DNA of 64,000 bases from Paralithodes platypus (GCA_032716605.1 CM064509.1:38722924-38786923); one strand, 5' to 3'. Shown: positions 1 to 10,619, counted from the stretch's first letter. Translations and numbers: made by a program. The notes: generated by a model from the sequence alone, not told the origin.

Positions 1-112
1 GTGGTCGGCAGGGAGGGTTCTGTGGGGGCGCTCGTTTATGGCCTTGGCCTTACTCGGGGCCTTGGGGCTGTTCGGCCAGGCAGCTTGGGGAACAACAACA
101 ACAACAACAACT
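1..112 (+). mobile_element. R1 SINE-like repeat, 3' end (cut by window edge)
   Basis: This is the last ~110 bp of a dispersed repeat that occurs three more times in the window (17799-18222, 27049-27566, and inverted at 32441-32841). It ends in the shared tail GGCTGTTCGGCCAGGCAGCT followed by TGGGGAAC and an (AAC)n run. Only the 3' part is visible, so its 5' end and target-site duplication cannot be judged. Confidence 0.85.
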
Positions 113-662
113 CACCAATCTCTACCGTTCTTTCCTACAAAACCCAATCCTCTACCCAGTTATTATTTTCGCCTCCCTAACCTCACCATCCATATATACA
201 TTAAACAACTACGGTGACATTACACAACCCTGTCTCAGACCTATGTTTACCTCAAACCATTCACTCAACTCAATTCCTACTCTAACGCAGGCTCTGCTCT
301 CTTCATAAAAACTTGACTGCTCTTAACAAATTTCCTCCAATTTCATAAATCCTTAACACCTTCCACATTGCTTCTCGATCCACACGATCATACGCTTTTT
401 CCAAATCCATAAGAGCCCAAAATATCTCCTTATGCTTCTCTAAATACTTCTCGCATATGTCTTACTGCAAAAATCTGATCCACACACCCTCTTCCCCTTC
501 TAAAACCGAACTGCTTTTTTCCTACTGCACCTTCTGTACCCTTTATTTTCCTCTCTATCAACACCCTGCCATACAGCTTTCCAACAACTGATAATAAACA
601 AATACCTCTATAACTTGAACACTCCTGCCGGTCTCCCTTCCTTTAGTACAATGGCACAATAC
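113..662 (-). pseudogene. LINE reverse transcriptase relic (antisense)
   Basis: Read on the minus strand this stretch is a degraded RT domain. From 5' to 3' one can follow IVPLY, YRGICLLSVVGKLYGRVL, FGFRRGRGCVDQIF, LMDLEKAYDRVDREAMW and IGLRQGCVMSP, spread over at least two frames with stop codons. These are RT blocks of the same type as LINE-A and LINE-D in this window (RTE-like elements with APE endonuclease). Endonuclease, catalytic DD box and 3' end are missing. It is an old fragment lying head to head with the LINE-L fragment that follows. Confidence 0.75.
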
Positions 663-1345
663 ATGTATGAGGCAATGTGGAAAAGTGTAGTGCATACCCA
701 TGTGCAGTGTGTGGAAAGGGAGTGGGCGTTAACTCAATTCAATGTAGCATCTGTCGATGTTGGGTACACCATGGGAGTAAGCGCTGTAGTAGAATAAAGG
801 GACCCCTGCCGAAGGATAAGTCAGAAATAGAGAAATTTGAGTGCATAGTGTGCAAAGGCGAGCTTGTGTTAAGTGATGATCCTGTGGCTGTGAATTTTGG
901 AAATGAGTCTTTGGAGCTGGTGAACAAGTTTTGTTACCTAGGAGATACCATCTCTGCTGGTGGTGGGGCCGAGGCTGCCACTGTTGCTAGAATTAGGTGT
1001 GGCTGGGGGAAGTTCAGAGAACTGATGCCAATCCTGACCATGAAAAGAATGCCTCTCCCCCTGAAGGGAAAGGTGTATGCCTCATGTGTTAGAAGTGCAA
1101 TGACGTATGCCTCAGAAACATGGGCCATTAAAGTAGAGGATGTCAACAGAATGGAGCGTAATGAGATGAGAATGGTGAGATGGATGTGTGGGGCCAGGCT
1201 ACAGGATAGAATAACAAATGTTGAGCTGAGGAGACGTTTAGGTATAAAGAGTATTAGCGAGGTGATGCGTACAAGTAGACTTGGTTGGTATGGACATGTG
1301 GAGAGAATGGATTAACAAAATTGGGTGAAAAAATGCAGGCCTGTG
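663..1345 (+). pseudogene. LINE-L C-terminal fragment with Cys/His finger (5' of DIRS insertion)
   Basis: The open frame 677-1315 encodes the part of a LINE polyprotein downstream of the RT palm. Residues about 8-62 form a Cys/His-rich module (CAVCGKGVG, CSICRCWVH, C...CIVCKG) resembling a PHD/treble-clef finger. It is followed by the RT-thumb and C-terminal signature FCYLGDTISAGGG, YASETWAI and LGWYGHVERMD. A TAA follows RMD, but the same frame continues as QNWVKKCRPV up to the DIRS insertion at 1346 and resumes at 9961, so the stop is probably a late mutation. The endonuclease and RT core are absent. The C-terminal GHVERM pattern is typical of RTE/Proto2-like LINEs; the exact clade is uncertain. 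Confidence 0.8.
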
Positions 1346-1654
1346 ATTTATTAGTGGCCCCTCCATCATTGACGATTATGCCTATTACATAAGGCACCCT
1401 CTTCAAACACTCATCCGCCGTAGTTTGAATCTACCGCGCAGAGCATAAAAAATTGAGGAGCTTTCATCATGAGCGCACGCAACCTCACTCATGGTTCAGT
1501 CATTATGAAATTGGGTTCTCCCTACGAAAAAACTTTGTAACAAATAAAAAACAAAAAGAAAATAAGAATAACTATTCATAAGCTTTCCATATAATCGTGG
1601 ATGTACTTGTGTGGATCTTTGACCAGACGCTGACTCAGTCGTCATTCTTCCTTC
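1346..1654 (+). repeat. DIRS left inverted terminal repeat
   Basis: The reverse complement of this ~309 bp segment is found at 9609-9921. Its inner edge (GACGCTGACTCAGTCGTCAT, 1636-1655 region) pairs with 9609 onward. The outermost ~35 bases differ slightly between the two ends (CCCTCCATCATTGAC here, the complement of GTCAATGATTACGGGG at the right), and that difference is reproduced faithfully in the internal complementary region. Confidence 0.95.
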
Positions 1655-3308
1655 TCTGCTCTGCGCTCACCCTACCCGGACGTGCCTCCCCACGCTCCGC
1701 TGGTTCCGCATTTGGTGCGTCCCTAGTGAGTTTTTTCTCATTTGTTTACTCCGGGATGTATCGAGTAAGGTTAGGATATGCGTAGAAGGGGTGTCCTGGG
1801 CGGTTGCCCGCAGTGCAGTGTATTTTGGGTCGTGTGTTTGGGGCATCTATTTCGGGTGTACCCTCGTGGTCCCGTGGTGGACGCGTGAAACGTTTTCGCG
1901 GTTAGCTAGCTTTGTGATGTAGGCGGCTTTCACTACGCGTTATTATGCTTCCTTTTATCTTTCTGATGAGGTAGCTTTTTCTTCTCTGACGTTCCCAGCG
2001 TATTTTTCTTCACTTAGTGAATTTTTTTCTGGGTCCCGAGTTAGTTTTTCCCTTTGCTGGGAAGTTTATGCTACAGTGGTGTGTTGACGGTGGTTCCTGT
2101 TGTGATATAATTCAGTGCTTTTTGTTTATATTACGACATGATTACTTTTCATTTCCGTCTGCCTAGGCCTAGCCAGCCTCTCGTAGCTTTGCCACATGTA
2201 CAAGTGTTATTGATTTATGTTATAAATATGTACTACTGTGTCATGTGTGTCCTGGTTTAGTTGTGTATTGGCTAATTCCTCGGACTATTTGTGTGTTCTG
2301 GATTAGTTGTGTATTGGCTATTTCCACAGACGAATTATGTGTCCTGGGTTAGTTGTGCTTTGGCTAATTCCACGGTCTATTTGGTGCGTTCAGATTGAAT
2401 CTGAACGGGGTGGGTTGCCTTTTCCGGCGGGTTTTCTCGGTTACACCATGAAAACCCGGCTGGTTGCCGAGTTTTAATCACGCGTGGTTAAAAAAGGCTT
2501 GTTTCCCCCGGCGAGTGGTGGCTTGAGGCTCTCCAGGACTGCGTCTCTGTGGTGGTGCCTGTGTTCAGGCTTACTGTGTTTCCCGGCGGGATGGCTTTAC
2601 CCATTTAACTAAGTGTTCATGCGGACACTTGTTGAGTTTAGTTTTTCCCGGTTTTGCAAAGCCAGTAAAACTAGGCTGTTTGTTGTTTGGTCCTTCCTCC
2701 CCGGCGATCTTTTGCAAAGAAGTGGGGATCGGAATAATTGGGGTTAACGTTATACTTAAATTCACACCCGGCGGTTGCACCTGGGGAGGGTGGGATTAAC
2801 TGATTTGCAATTCAGTGTAGTTGACCAGACAATTAAGGGATACGATAAGTATCGCCGCCATTCAACATACGGCGATCTAGGACGCTTCGGGAGAAGCCAG
2901 ATCTAGCATTTTAGACAGGCTTCCCAGTTTTTGATCTGCGAGATAATACGGGGGCCGGCGTCTTTTTATGGGTTTTCCAGTAAACTTAACAAACACCACT
3001 GGGAAGACTGTGTCATTTATAAAAAGCCATGCTGGTCTTTATATCATGTCAGAGGATATTCATAAATCTTTTGGACAGGTTAAGATATTCTGAAATCTTT
3101 AACTATGAACCTCCCGCGTAGCGAGCCGTGATAGTTGTGTATTACGTCTCGTTACCCGGCGGGTTATTTAACACTTGTGTTCGATCATGTTGGTGTAGCC
3201 TTATGAGCATTAATTCCTGGATTTTTTTTTCCAGGGCTGAGTTCCGGCGGGTCTATAGAGAACCTGGAGTAAAACCGGGGGTGGGTTCGTTTCCCACCAG
3301 TCTCTGCC
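1655..3308 (+). other. DIRS 5' leader, noncoding, with recurrent CCGGCG motif
   Basis: About 1.65 kb between the left ITR and the first Gag ATG has no convincing coding frame. It is T-rich. The hexamer CCGGCG recurs at roughly 2413, 2507, 2584, 2699, 2765, 2954, 3155 and 3243, often within CCCGGCGGG. A three-copy 46-bp tandem repeat lies at 2246-2385. The transcription start is presumably in the ITR or this leader, as in other DIRS elements (inference). Confidence 0.6.
2246..2385 (+). repeat. 46-bp tandem repeat, three copies, in DIRS leader
   Basis: Three imperfect copies of a unit starting TGTGTCCTGGTTTAGTTGTG start at 2246, 2292 and 2338, giving a constant period of 46 bp. They differ by scattered substitutions. 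Confidence 0.8.
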
Positions 3309-5990
3309 ATGGCTACCCTAGACCCTGTTTTTGCTTTGTGTGTTACACCCTCCTGTTCAGGTATCCCTATCTTTGCACACACTCTTTGCATTAGATGTGT
3401 TAAATGTTTAGATCGCTCAAGGGGTTTGTGGGTGACGGGGAACTGTACCTTCTGTACTCAATTGAGTGTTAAAGTATTGCGAGACAATGATAGACCCGCG
3501 GCGGTCGCTTTACGGGAGGTCAGGCAGCTGTTGTCTACTTATTCTACCACAGTGGCTCATAAAACACTTCATTGTGATAATGTAATTCTTTGGGATAAAT
3601 TACTGATTGAGCACCCCCCCTATTAAACGTACCTCTAGAGTAATTGTACGAAAGTTGGCAGAGACTGGGCAGGGTACAGTACTTACTCTGGCCCCTAGCA
3701 CATCTAAGAGACCTCGTGAACCCACGCCCCCGGTGACAGCCTCCACGTCACGGGCGCGGTCCAGGTCCAGGTCCAGGTCGCCCCTCCGACAACAGCCGTC
3801 TAGTCACTCTTCTTCACCAGCGAGAAAGAAGAGCAAAGAGGAAAAGTCCAAGGGCAGTTCTAGTGATAAATCTGAGAAGTCCAAGAGCAGTTCTAGTGGA
3901 AGATCTAAGTCACACCGCAGCCACAAATCTTCCAGGAAAGATTCTCAGGAACGAAAGGCCTCCCGGCGTTCGCCGGAGCCTCGTGCCTCTACTCCCGACT
4001 TATCTAGTGTCCAATCTGATCGGGCGGGAGTGGAATCAGAGACTGTGGTGGGGGTGTTACCAGCGGACAGGTTACCAATGGATATTGTAAACTTAGAATT
4101 AGAGAGTTCTGTGGGCAGTGATCGCCCTTTAGAAGAGTCTAGTGGGGGCTCAGTGGTTGATGGTGTATCTGACTCTCAAGGGAGTTCGGGCCAAGGCCTG
4201 GGTGTATGGCGGTATTCCCACCCAGGGCATGAAGGCCCACGTCTGGTTCAGGAGCCACAGGTACTGGCGGACGTACACCGGGACGCTGTGATCCCATCAT
4301 CCATTCCAGACTTAATATGGCACTACGACGGGATTCCGGCTTCGGCGGAATCCTCTCATGATGGGCCAGATGACAAGGATGAGGTGTCTATAATCTCTGA
4401 CATGGAGGTGCAAGAGTCGGGTTCAGTTCTAGACGACTCACAGGATAGGAATGATTCACCTCTTAGTTTTTCATCCGCTAAATTTGTCACGGCGGAGGAA
4501 ATAGATGGGTTATTAGCTACTGCTCTAACAAAAAAAATTGGCTAACAGCCGGAGACTCCTACAGTGGACCTGGGAGCTTCCATGACAAGTTCAAGTGTTC
4601 GGCCTCTGATCGCTTCCATTGCTTTAACTAAGATTCCGCACCCTCCCTCTATATCACCTACTATGGTCACTAGGCCTGCTTCGGCGGCACTGACTACTTC
4701 TAGTGTAAGGGTGGTAGCGGATGTGAATCCTCCCCCTTTAGATAAAGCACCGTTAAGAAAGGTAGCTATGCCCCTTTTATACGGTCCTGATGATTCATGG
4801 GTACAAATGATCCCAGCTAAGCCAGAGGCGGCGCAACCCACTTTGTCAGGGGAACTTCCAGTGCCACGTGAGTGGGTAATCCAAGGAAATAAATCTAGAA
4901 AGTTACGAGCTTTGGATATTGCGGGTAATGTTCTTGATGTTAATATTAAGGCCATTCCGAACCATTATCACCATGACTATTTTGTGTATACAGCTACACC
5001 TGCACTGCCCCCTGCTCAGCTTCAAAACTGTTTTCTGACTGGACCAAGCATGACGGTTTTAATGATATAAAAGCACTGTCAGCTCTCACTCCAGAATTAG
5101 ATTTACAAACGGTCACAGACACAGCCGCTAACCCAGTGTTGAAGGTGGGGCAGTTGGGTCCAGGACCTTGGGTGGAATGGGAGGTAGAGGCTCAGAACTT
5201 TGCGACCACCTTCACCTCAAAATCTTCGCACCAGATTCCTCAGGACAGCCATTCTTGGTTCTCTCTGCCAGTCTTTTCGGCCGGCGGAGTTCCTTCTGCT
5301 TTGTTTGCTTTTTTAGCTGCCCCCAAAATCAATCTATGCGAACTTAAAGATCCTTTCACTACACCTTCCCCAGCTCACCTAGACCGGGAGTTTAGGCTAC
5401 GGGGGAAGGCGTACAGACTTTTTTCCCAATACATTGTTACGCACCAGGTGGCGAAATCTATGCTAAGATCTACTCAGGCAATCGCGGTCGCGGATGTCAG
5501 AAGATCGATTGAACTAGCTCGGCGGTTACTCCTTCAGACTTCGATTCAGTCGTTGGGGGATATCCGTACAGCCTTGCTCGAGGCGGTGCGGGCGAGACAG
5601 GATCTTAGGATGTCCCTGGTGAGGAAACTTCCTGATAGAATTGCGAACCAGGTGGTCATGTCGCCGGTGCTAACTCCCTCTTTAATGTCCCCTGATGTGT
5701 GGAGAACTGTTTTCAACATGACTCAGGCCTTTAAGCACAGTCCCGCCCCTTCTAAGAAACCTGCTTTTAACTTTCCCAAACCCAAGCCAGTCGCAAAAGC
5801 TCAGCCGGGTGGGTCAAAGCCCTTTCATATACCTAAGTCCTCTTCCCCCCAAGGTCAGTACAGGTATAAACAAGGTAAGTTTGCAGGTCATAAAGGACGA
5901 AACTATAACAGACCGGGCCAGGGCCCGTCTTCTGCCAACGCCGGCCAGTCGGCTAAGCATCCACCACCACCACCACCATCAAAAAACTAA
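3309..5990 (+). pseudogene. DIRS Gag-like ORF (frameshifted)
   Basis: A Gag-like protein of roughly 890 codons can be followed in three pieces. The first starts at ATG 3309 in a good translational context (GCCATGG). It carries a Cys-rich N-terminus (CVTPSC, CIRCVKC, CTFC) that could bind zinc. At a C7 run near 3613 the frame shifts to the 3607-5070 frame, which is rich in Ser/Arg (RSRSRSRSPLR, then SKSSSSGRSKSHRSHKSS), charged and probably nucleic-acid binding. An in-frame TAA interrupts it at 4543. A second shift near 5037 leads to the frame ending at 5990, with a basic Pro/Lys-rich tail. The breaks are most simply mutations; a programmed shift at the C-run cannot be excluded. Its role would be RNA packaging. 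Confidence 0.75.
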
Positions 5991-6121
5991 AGTCTCTCTC
6001 ACTCCCAGGGCCGGTCTCACGGCGGGCGGATCAGAGGGTAGTACAGCCGGCGAACCCTTGTCTGCTAACTGGGTCGTTCCGGACGTGTCACCATGCATGG
6101 CCAATAAATACTTGGGCGAGG

Positions 6122-7910
6122 ATGGTGGCACGCAAGGGCATCACCTGGCAGTGGCTCCGGCGACCTCGTTTACGTCAGCCGACAAGGGCAAATTTAGTTT
6201 CATTAGAGGTGGAGTCACTGATCCAGGAAATGATCACCAAGAATGTCATCATCCCGGTTCCTCAAAATTACCCAGTCTTTACATCCAAACTATTTCTAGT
6301 GCCCAAAAGGGACAGTGTTCAGATGAGACCAGTCGTAGACCTGTCTTATCTGAACCTCCATATTCACAACGTGTCATTCAGGATGCTGACAGTAAACCAG
6401 ATCAGGCTAACACTTCCGCCGGGAGGATGGATGTGTTCTTTAGACCTGACAGACGCGTATTGGCACGTCTCGGTAAACAAAAGATTTCAACGGTTTCTGG
6501 CCTTAAGAATAAAGCATCAGACTTATGTCTTTCAGAGGATGCCGTTTGGATTGAACCTAGCACCTCGCTTATTCACGAAATTAGTCCGGCAAGCCCTGAT
6601 GCCCTTGTTAGAGCAGGGGATCAGGATTTTGTGGTATCTAGACGACTGGCTAGTGGTGGCAGAGACGGAACAAGTATGCATAAATCATGTCAACATAACA
6701 TTAAATCATGTCAAAACTCTAGGGTTCAAGGTCAACCTGGTAAAGTCAAACCTTGTTCTCTCACGAGTAGTCCAGTGGATAGGGCTGGTCTGGGACACAG
6801 CTACTCTCACTCTGAGTCAGAGTGTGGACAATCGCAACAGATTTCGCAGGAAATTGTTTCTGTTCCTTCACAGTCTGACTACGACACGGAGAATCTGGGA
6901 GTCTCTGGTCGGCTCTCTCAACTGGATTCAACTAACTGTAAGGTTGGGCCGGTTGAGAGTCAAACGTTTAATATTGGAGGGCAACAAATATTTTCCGCTA
7001 TTGCCGGCGAAAAAATTGGCCCATACCAAAATTAATCCACAACTTACTAGCGGTCTGGGCGAAGAGGGAAACATTACACTCAGTCATTTCATGGACCTCT
7101 CCTCCGCCGACGGTATGGGTAGACACGGATGCATCAGGAACGATAGGTTGGGGCTTTCAGCCAAACCAAGGGCACCAGGGTCAAGGGCTTTGGTCCCATT
7201 TAGAAATCTCCCACATCAATGTCAAAGAATTACTAGTCCCCTTATATTTCCTTCAGGCTCACGGCTCTACTTTACGGGGCAAGTAGGTGGCCTTCAGAAT
7301 GGACAAGCTGAATGCAGTTCACTGTATTCAGAAACAAGGGTCGACGAGATCTCGGAAGTTGCTAAACGTGTCAGAAAAGATTTTTATTCTAGCCAACAGG
7401 CTAGACATTCATCTTCACGCATCTTATCTCCCAGGCGTAGCAAACGTCTGGGCAGACGCTCTGTCTCGGAGACAGAGCACAACAGTAGAATGGGTGCTCA
7501 AGCAAACCATTTTCGACCAAATTATTGCGGAGCCTTACCATCCACAAGTGGATTTATTTGCGTCAGAGGAGACTCACAAACTCCCACTGTACCTCACCCG
7601 CCGGACGATAACGCCGGCGGGCGGGCCAGACGCACTGGTGACAGACTGGAACAGGTGGAGTTCCATTTATCTGTTTCCGCCGCCAGATGCGTCTCTAATG
7701 TGACACGTAGTAAACAAACTACAGGATTATCGGGGCGTAGTCTCGCTAATCGCGCCCCTGTGGCCGGCGCAGTTGTGGTACCAGCAATTGAAAACGTGGT
7801 GCCCGCACCCGGTGTCACTCCCGGTCGGGTTTTTCCACTTAGACACAATTGGCAACCTAAAGACCTCGCTGACTTTTGCATTATGGACATTCAGGAGGCC
7901 AAATGGCTAG
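6122..7910 (+). pseudogene. DIRS Pol: reverse transcriptase, RNase H, Dam-like methyltransferase
   Basis: The first ATG in frame is 6122, but the frame is open further upstream and probably overlaps the end of Gag. RT blocks include FLVPKRD, RPVVDLSYLN (about residue 70), SLDLTDAYWHV (106-116), MPFGLNLAPRLFTKL and the catalytic YLDDW (172-176). A frameshift near 7030 leads to RNase H in another frame: VWVDTDASGTIGWGF, HINVKELL, then FRMDKLNAVHCIQKQGSTRS and ADALSR. A TAG interrupts it at 7279-7281. Next comes a degenerate DNA N6-adenine methyltransferase-like region typical of DIRS1-group elements (PQVDLFASEETHKLPLY, DW, then FPPPD in place of an NPPF/DPPY-type motif), with a TGA at 7701-7703, and VVSLIAPLWPAQLWY. 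The frame ends at 7910 and overlaps the recombinase start by 28 nt. Confidence 0.88.
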
Positions 7911-8863
7911 CACTATATGGTAGAGACGTGACCAATAAATTCATGAATCAATATACCCAGTCTACTAAGCGATAGTATCAATCGCATTGGCAAGCCTTTA
8001 CTTCTTGGATTCTTAGAACAGAACAAACTGTGCCCTCGGTGGCTTTGGTTTTTAATTATTTAAATTATCTGTTCGAGCAGAAACGTTTATCTGTCGTAAC
8101 GTTAAAAAATCACTTAACAGCGATTAGGATGCCGTTTTTGGACCTTACCGGTCTCACCATACCAGTCGCGGAGGAAACAGGTTTTATGAGGGCATGTTTT
8201 AAACTCCGCCCACCTCCCCGTCAGCTCATGCCTACCTGGTCTCTGGACAAAGCATTGTCGTTACTTCATTCCCGTCTGTACCAAAATACTGCAGACTTTA
8301 CATTACTTTTAAAAAGGGCAGTATTCCTTATGGCTTTGGCTACCGGGAACAGAGTATCTGAGCTGGCGGCGATGAGCAACACACCTAATTGCCTCAGGTT
8401 TGGTAGGCTTAATGAGTGTATTCACATTGCACCTTCCCCAGGGTTCATAGCCAAGAATGAGCACAGTGAACACGTGTTTTCAGAGTTCACGGTGCCGGCG
8501 TTGAAAAGGGGAAAGGTGCACCATAATTTATGTCCAGTGCAAGCTCTAACCAAATATTTGGGAGTGGCGCCTCTAAATCACCAGGGTGCTTTATGGGTAG
8601 CAAGTACGGGTAAACACTTGATGAAACGTAGACTGGCTTCTCTCTTGGTCGAGGTCATTAAAGAGAGTAATCCCGGCGTTGTGGGTAGGGCCCACGATTT
8701 ACGCAAGTGGGCAGCTTCTTTACGTTTCCTTAAATACATTTCTTTTGAAGATATTACGTCCACACAGTTGTGGGCCTCTAATCATACGTTTTTGACTCGA
8801 TACCTTTCAGTAGCTCTAGACAAACCTTCCTTGCCATGTATAGCTTTAAGGCAGAGGGTCTAG
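7883..8863 (+). pseudogene. DIRS tyrosine recombinase (one in-frame stop)
   Basis: The frame starts at ATG 7883, has one TAG at 7973-7975, then is open to 8863. The N-terminal part (SHWQAFTSWI, LSVVTLKNHLTAIR) matches a SAM-like core-binding region. The catalytic domain shows Arg in ATGNRVSEL (8351 region), His and Arg in AHDLRKWAASL, Trp in TQLWASNHTF and the nucleophile Tyr in LTRYLS near the end, i.e. the R...HxxR...W...Y arrangement of tyrosine recombinases. It would integrate a circular cDNA into the genome without leaving a duplication, which fits the junctions. All catalytic residues are present; only the early stop spoils the frame, and internal start codons downstream leave the catalytic part readable. 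Confidence 0.9.
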
Positions 8864-9429
8864 GTGGCCCCTAAGTCACTTATTGTTTAATTCCAAGAAA
8901 AGGGGGGGGGGGGGGTGCAGTCAGGGTAACATAGGACACCCTAGACCCCGCCGGAGTATGAGAGCTGTGATACTGTTTATGGGTGTTGTGATCTGTAAAT
9001 TTCTCTGTACTATTCATTACAGAAAATTGTGCTAGTACAATTATAGTACAAACAACAGTGTTGTTATAAGTAGTTTTTGGGCTGTGAAGCAATCTAATTT
9101 TAAGCATTGGTTATATTTTGCAAGATATATCCACTAATTTTATGGGGTTTATATGTGCACATGTAAACTTATAAGTTTTATTTTTTCACCACTTAATTTA
9201 AGTGGGGTGCCTTGTTAAATGGCAGATCTGTTCTCAGAATCTCAGAGTTAACCCCTTGTTATCAAGCAGGCTTCTTTGAAGCATGCTCCTGCTTGTACCC
9301 CTTTTTGTATATATGTGCTGTATAAAGTTTATGCGCCAAATATATCTGGTTATATGTGGTTGTTTGATTATCTGCCTTTGCTAGAGTTATGATATGATTA
9401 CGAATGTTCCCCTCCAGTCTTAGATATCA
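8864..9429 (+). other. DIRS 3' noncoding region with G14 run
   Basis: No coding frame is seen between the recombinase stop and the internal complementary region. It contains a 14-base G run at 8902-8915 and is otherwise A/T-rich. A polyadenylation role is plausible but no specific signal stands out. Confidence 0.6.
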
Positions 9430-9534
9430 GGCATAATCGTCAATGATGGAGGGGCCACTAATAAATTATAGGTTTGACTCCTGCAAGGAGATAAAGAAAA
9501 CCTAATATTTAGTAGTGGCCCCGTAATCATTGAC
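9430..9534 (-). repeat. DIRS internal complementary region (ICR)
   Basis: This ~105-bp block reads as the reverse complement of the two element tips joined together. Its first half (GTCAATGATGGAGGGGCCAC) is complementary to the left tip at about 1349-1382. Its second half (GTAGTGGCCCCGTAATCATT) is complementary to the right tip, including the right-end extension with the TTTATCTCCTTGCAGGAG sequence. It preserves the tip-specific differences between left and right. In the DIRS-1 model it serves as the template that lets the cDNA ends be completed and circularised. Confidence 0.95.
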
Positions 9535-9608
9535 GACTGGGGCCCTCCCAACCATCCCCTTCCCATTCGTTGATGTATTAAGGATTTTGGTTTACTTGAT
9601 ATGTCAGT

Positions 9609-9960
9609 GAAGGAAGAATGACGCCTGAGTCAGCGTCTGGTCAAAGATCCACATAAGTACATCCACGATTATATGGAAAGCTTATGAACAGTTATTCTTA
9701 TTTTGTTTTTGTTTTTTATTTGTTACAAAGTTTTTTCGTAGTGAGAACCCAATTTCATAATGACTGAACCATGAGTGAGGTTGCGTGCGCTCATGATGAA
9801 GGCTCCTCAATTTTTTATGCTCTGCGCGGTAGATTCAAACTACGGCGGATGAGTGTTTGAAGAGGGTGCCTTATGTAATAGGCATAATCGTCAATGATTA
9901 CGGGGCCACTACTAAATATTAGGTTTTCTTTATCTCCTTGCAGGAGCCAAACCTATAATT
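9609..9960 (-). repeat. DIRS right inverted terminal repeat plus right extension
   Basis: Positions 9609-9921 are the reverse complement of the left ITR. Bases after that (AGGTTTTCTTTATCTCCTTG to ACCTATAATT at 9960) are not in the left ITR but are present, complemented, in the ICR. This asymmetric right extension is a known DIRS-1 feature. Host LINE-L sequence starts at 9961. Confidence 0.93.
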
Positions 9961-10170
9961 GTGGAGGGAGCTGCACCAAGGGGTGGACCGAGGAAGACCT
10001 GGGATCGGAGTACTGTATACGCGCCGATCTCAAATCCAAGAACTTGACAAGTGAAGCAGCCCTTAACAGGGTTGCCTGGAACGCCGCCATTAGGACAAGA
10101 GACTGAAACTGCACTTATGTGTGGAACACTCAGTCTTAAAATTGTATGTATGTTATGTATGTATGTAGTC
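9961..10170 (+). pseudogene. LINE-L C-terminal end and 3' tail (3' of DIRS insertion)
   Basis: The frame continues directly from the left flank: after KKCRPV comes VEGAAPRGGPRKTWDR, then DLKSKNLTSEAALNRVAWN and a TGA at 10104-10106. This GRPRKTW...RxAWxxAI pattern is the usual end of RTE/Proto2-like LINE proteins. About 55 bases of 3' UTR follow, ending in a (TATG)n-like tail. Confidence 0.88.
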
Positions 10171-10619
10171 TAGTGGTACCATTGACACAACTAAGCACAC
10201 ATTAAATAGGCTCATCACTCACCAGCCAATCTATTATCAATATATTATTCCTCAGAGCTATCTTAGTGTATACCACCCCCTCTTCGTAGAGCACGTAGCA
10301 CCCGTCTTGCAACACAATCCCACCCCTACTCTCCAAACCATGAGTGAAACGTTATTCTGTCCTTCTTCTATTCAACAGATGAGCTCTGGAACTCTCCCAT
10401 AATCAGTCTTTCCCTCTTCCTATAACTTAAATTGCTTCAAACTCCGTGTGTCCAGGCATTTTGGTTCGAACATCCCTTGATTTTGGCCCTGTCACTCTTT
10501 CAACTCTGGGGGAGGCACTAGCTACAGTCAGTTCTGCCTTTTGTCTCCCTCACTCACATAGAAAAAAATCATCTCTACCCTTCTTAATACATACTAAGTA
10601 CCAGTACTGTGTAGGCTAC
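10171..10619. other. No gene recognised
   Basis: About 450 bp in which neither strand gives a recognisable protein or a repeat found elsewhere in the window. The open frame from 10446 runs into low-complexity sequence and has no recognisable content. Confidence 0.5.

Larger units (their letters stand above)
1346..9960 (+). mobile_element. DIRS-type tyrosine-recombinase retrotransposon
   Basis: This ~8.6 kb element has the full DIRS-1 architecture. It has inverted terminal repeats (1346-1654 and 9609-9921), an extended right end (to 9960), and an internal complementary region (9430-9534) that contains the complement of the left tip joined to the complement of the right tip. Its genes run Gag, then RT/RNase H/methyltransferase, then tyrosine recombinase. 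There is no target-site duplication: the trinucleotide ATT is shared by both ends (1346-1348 and 9958-9960), as expected for recombinase-mediated integration of a circular intermediate. The host LINE-L reading frame joins exactly across it. The coding frames carry several frameshifts and stops, so this copy is probably not autonomous. Confidence 0.95.

Noticed and set aside
615..797. Short + strand ORF at 615-797
   Set aside because: It overlaps the LINE-L frame starting at 677 in a different frame and has no recognisable content.
5809..7035. 408-codon + strand ORF overlapping DIRS Pol
   Set aside because: Its translation is uninterpretable, while the overlapping frame 6122-7035 shows RT motifs including YLDD.
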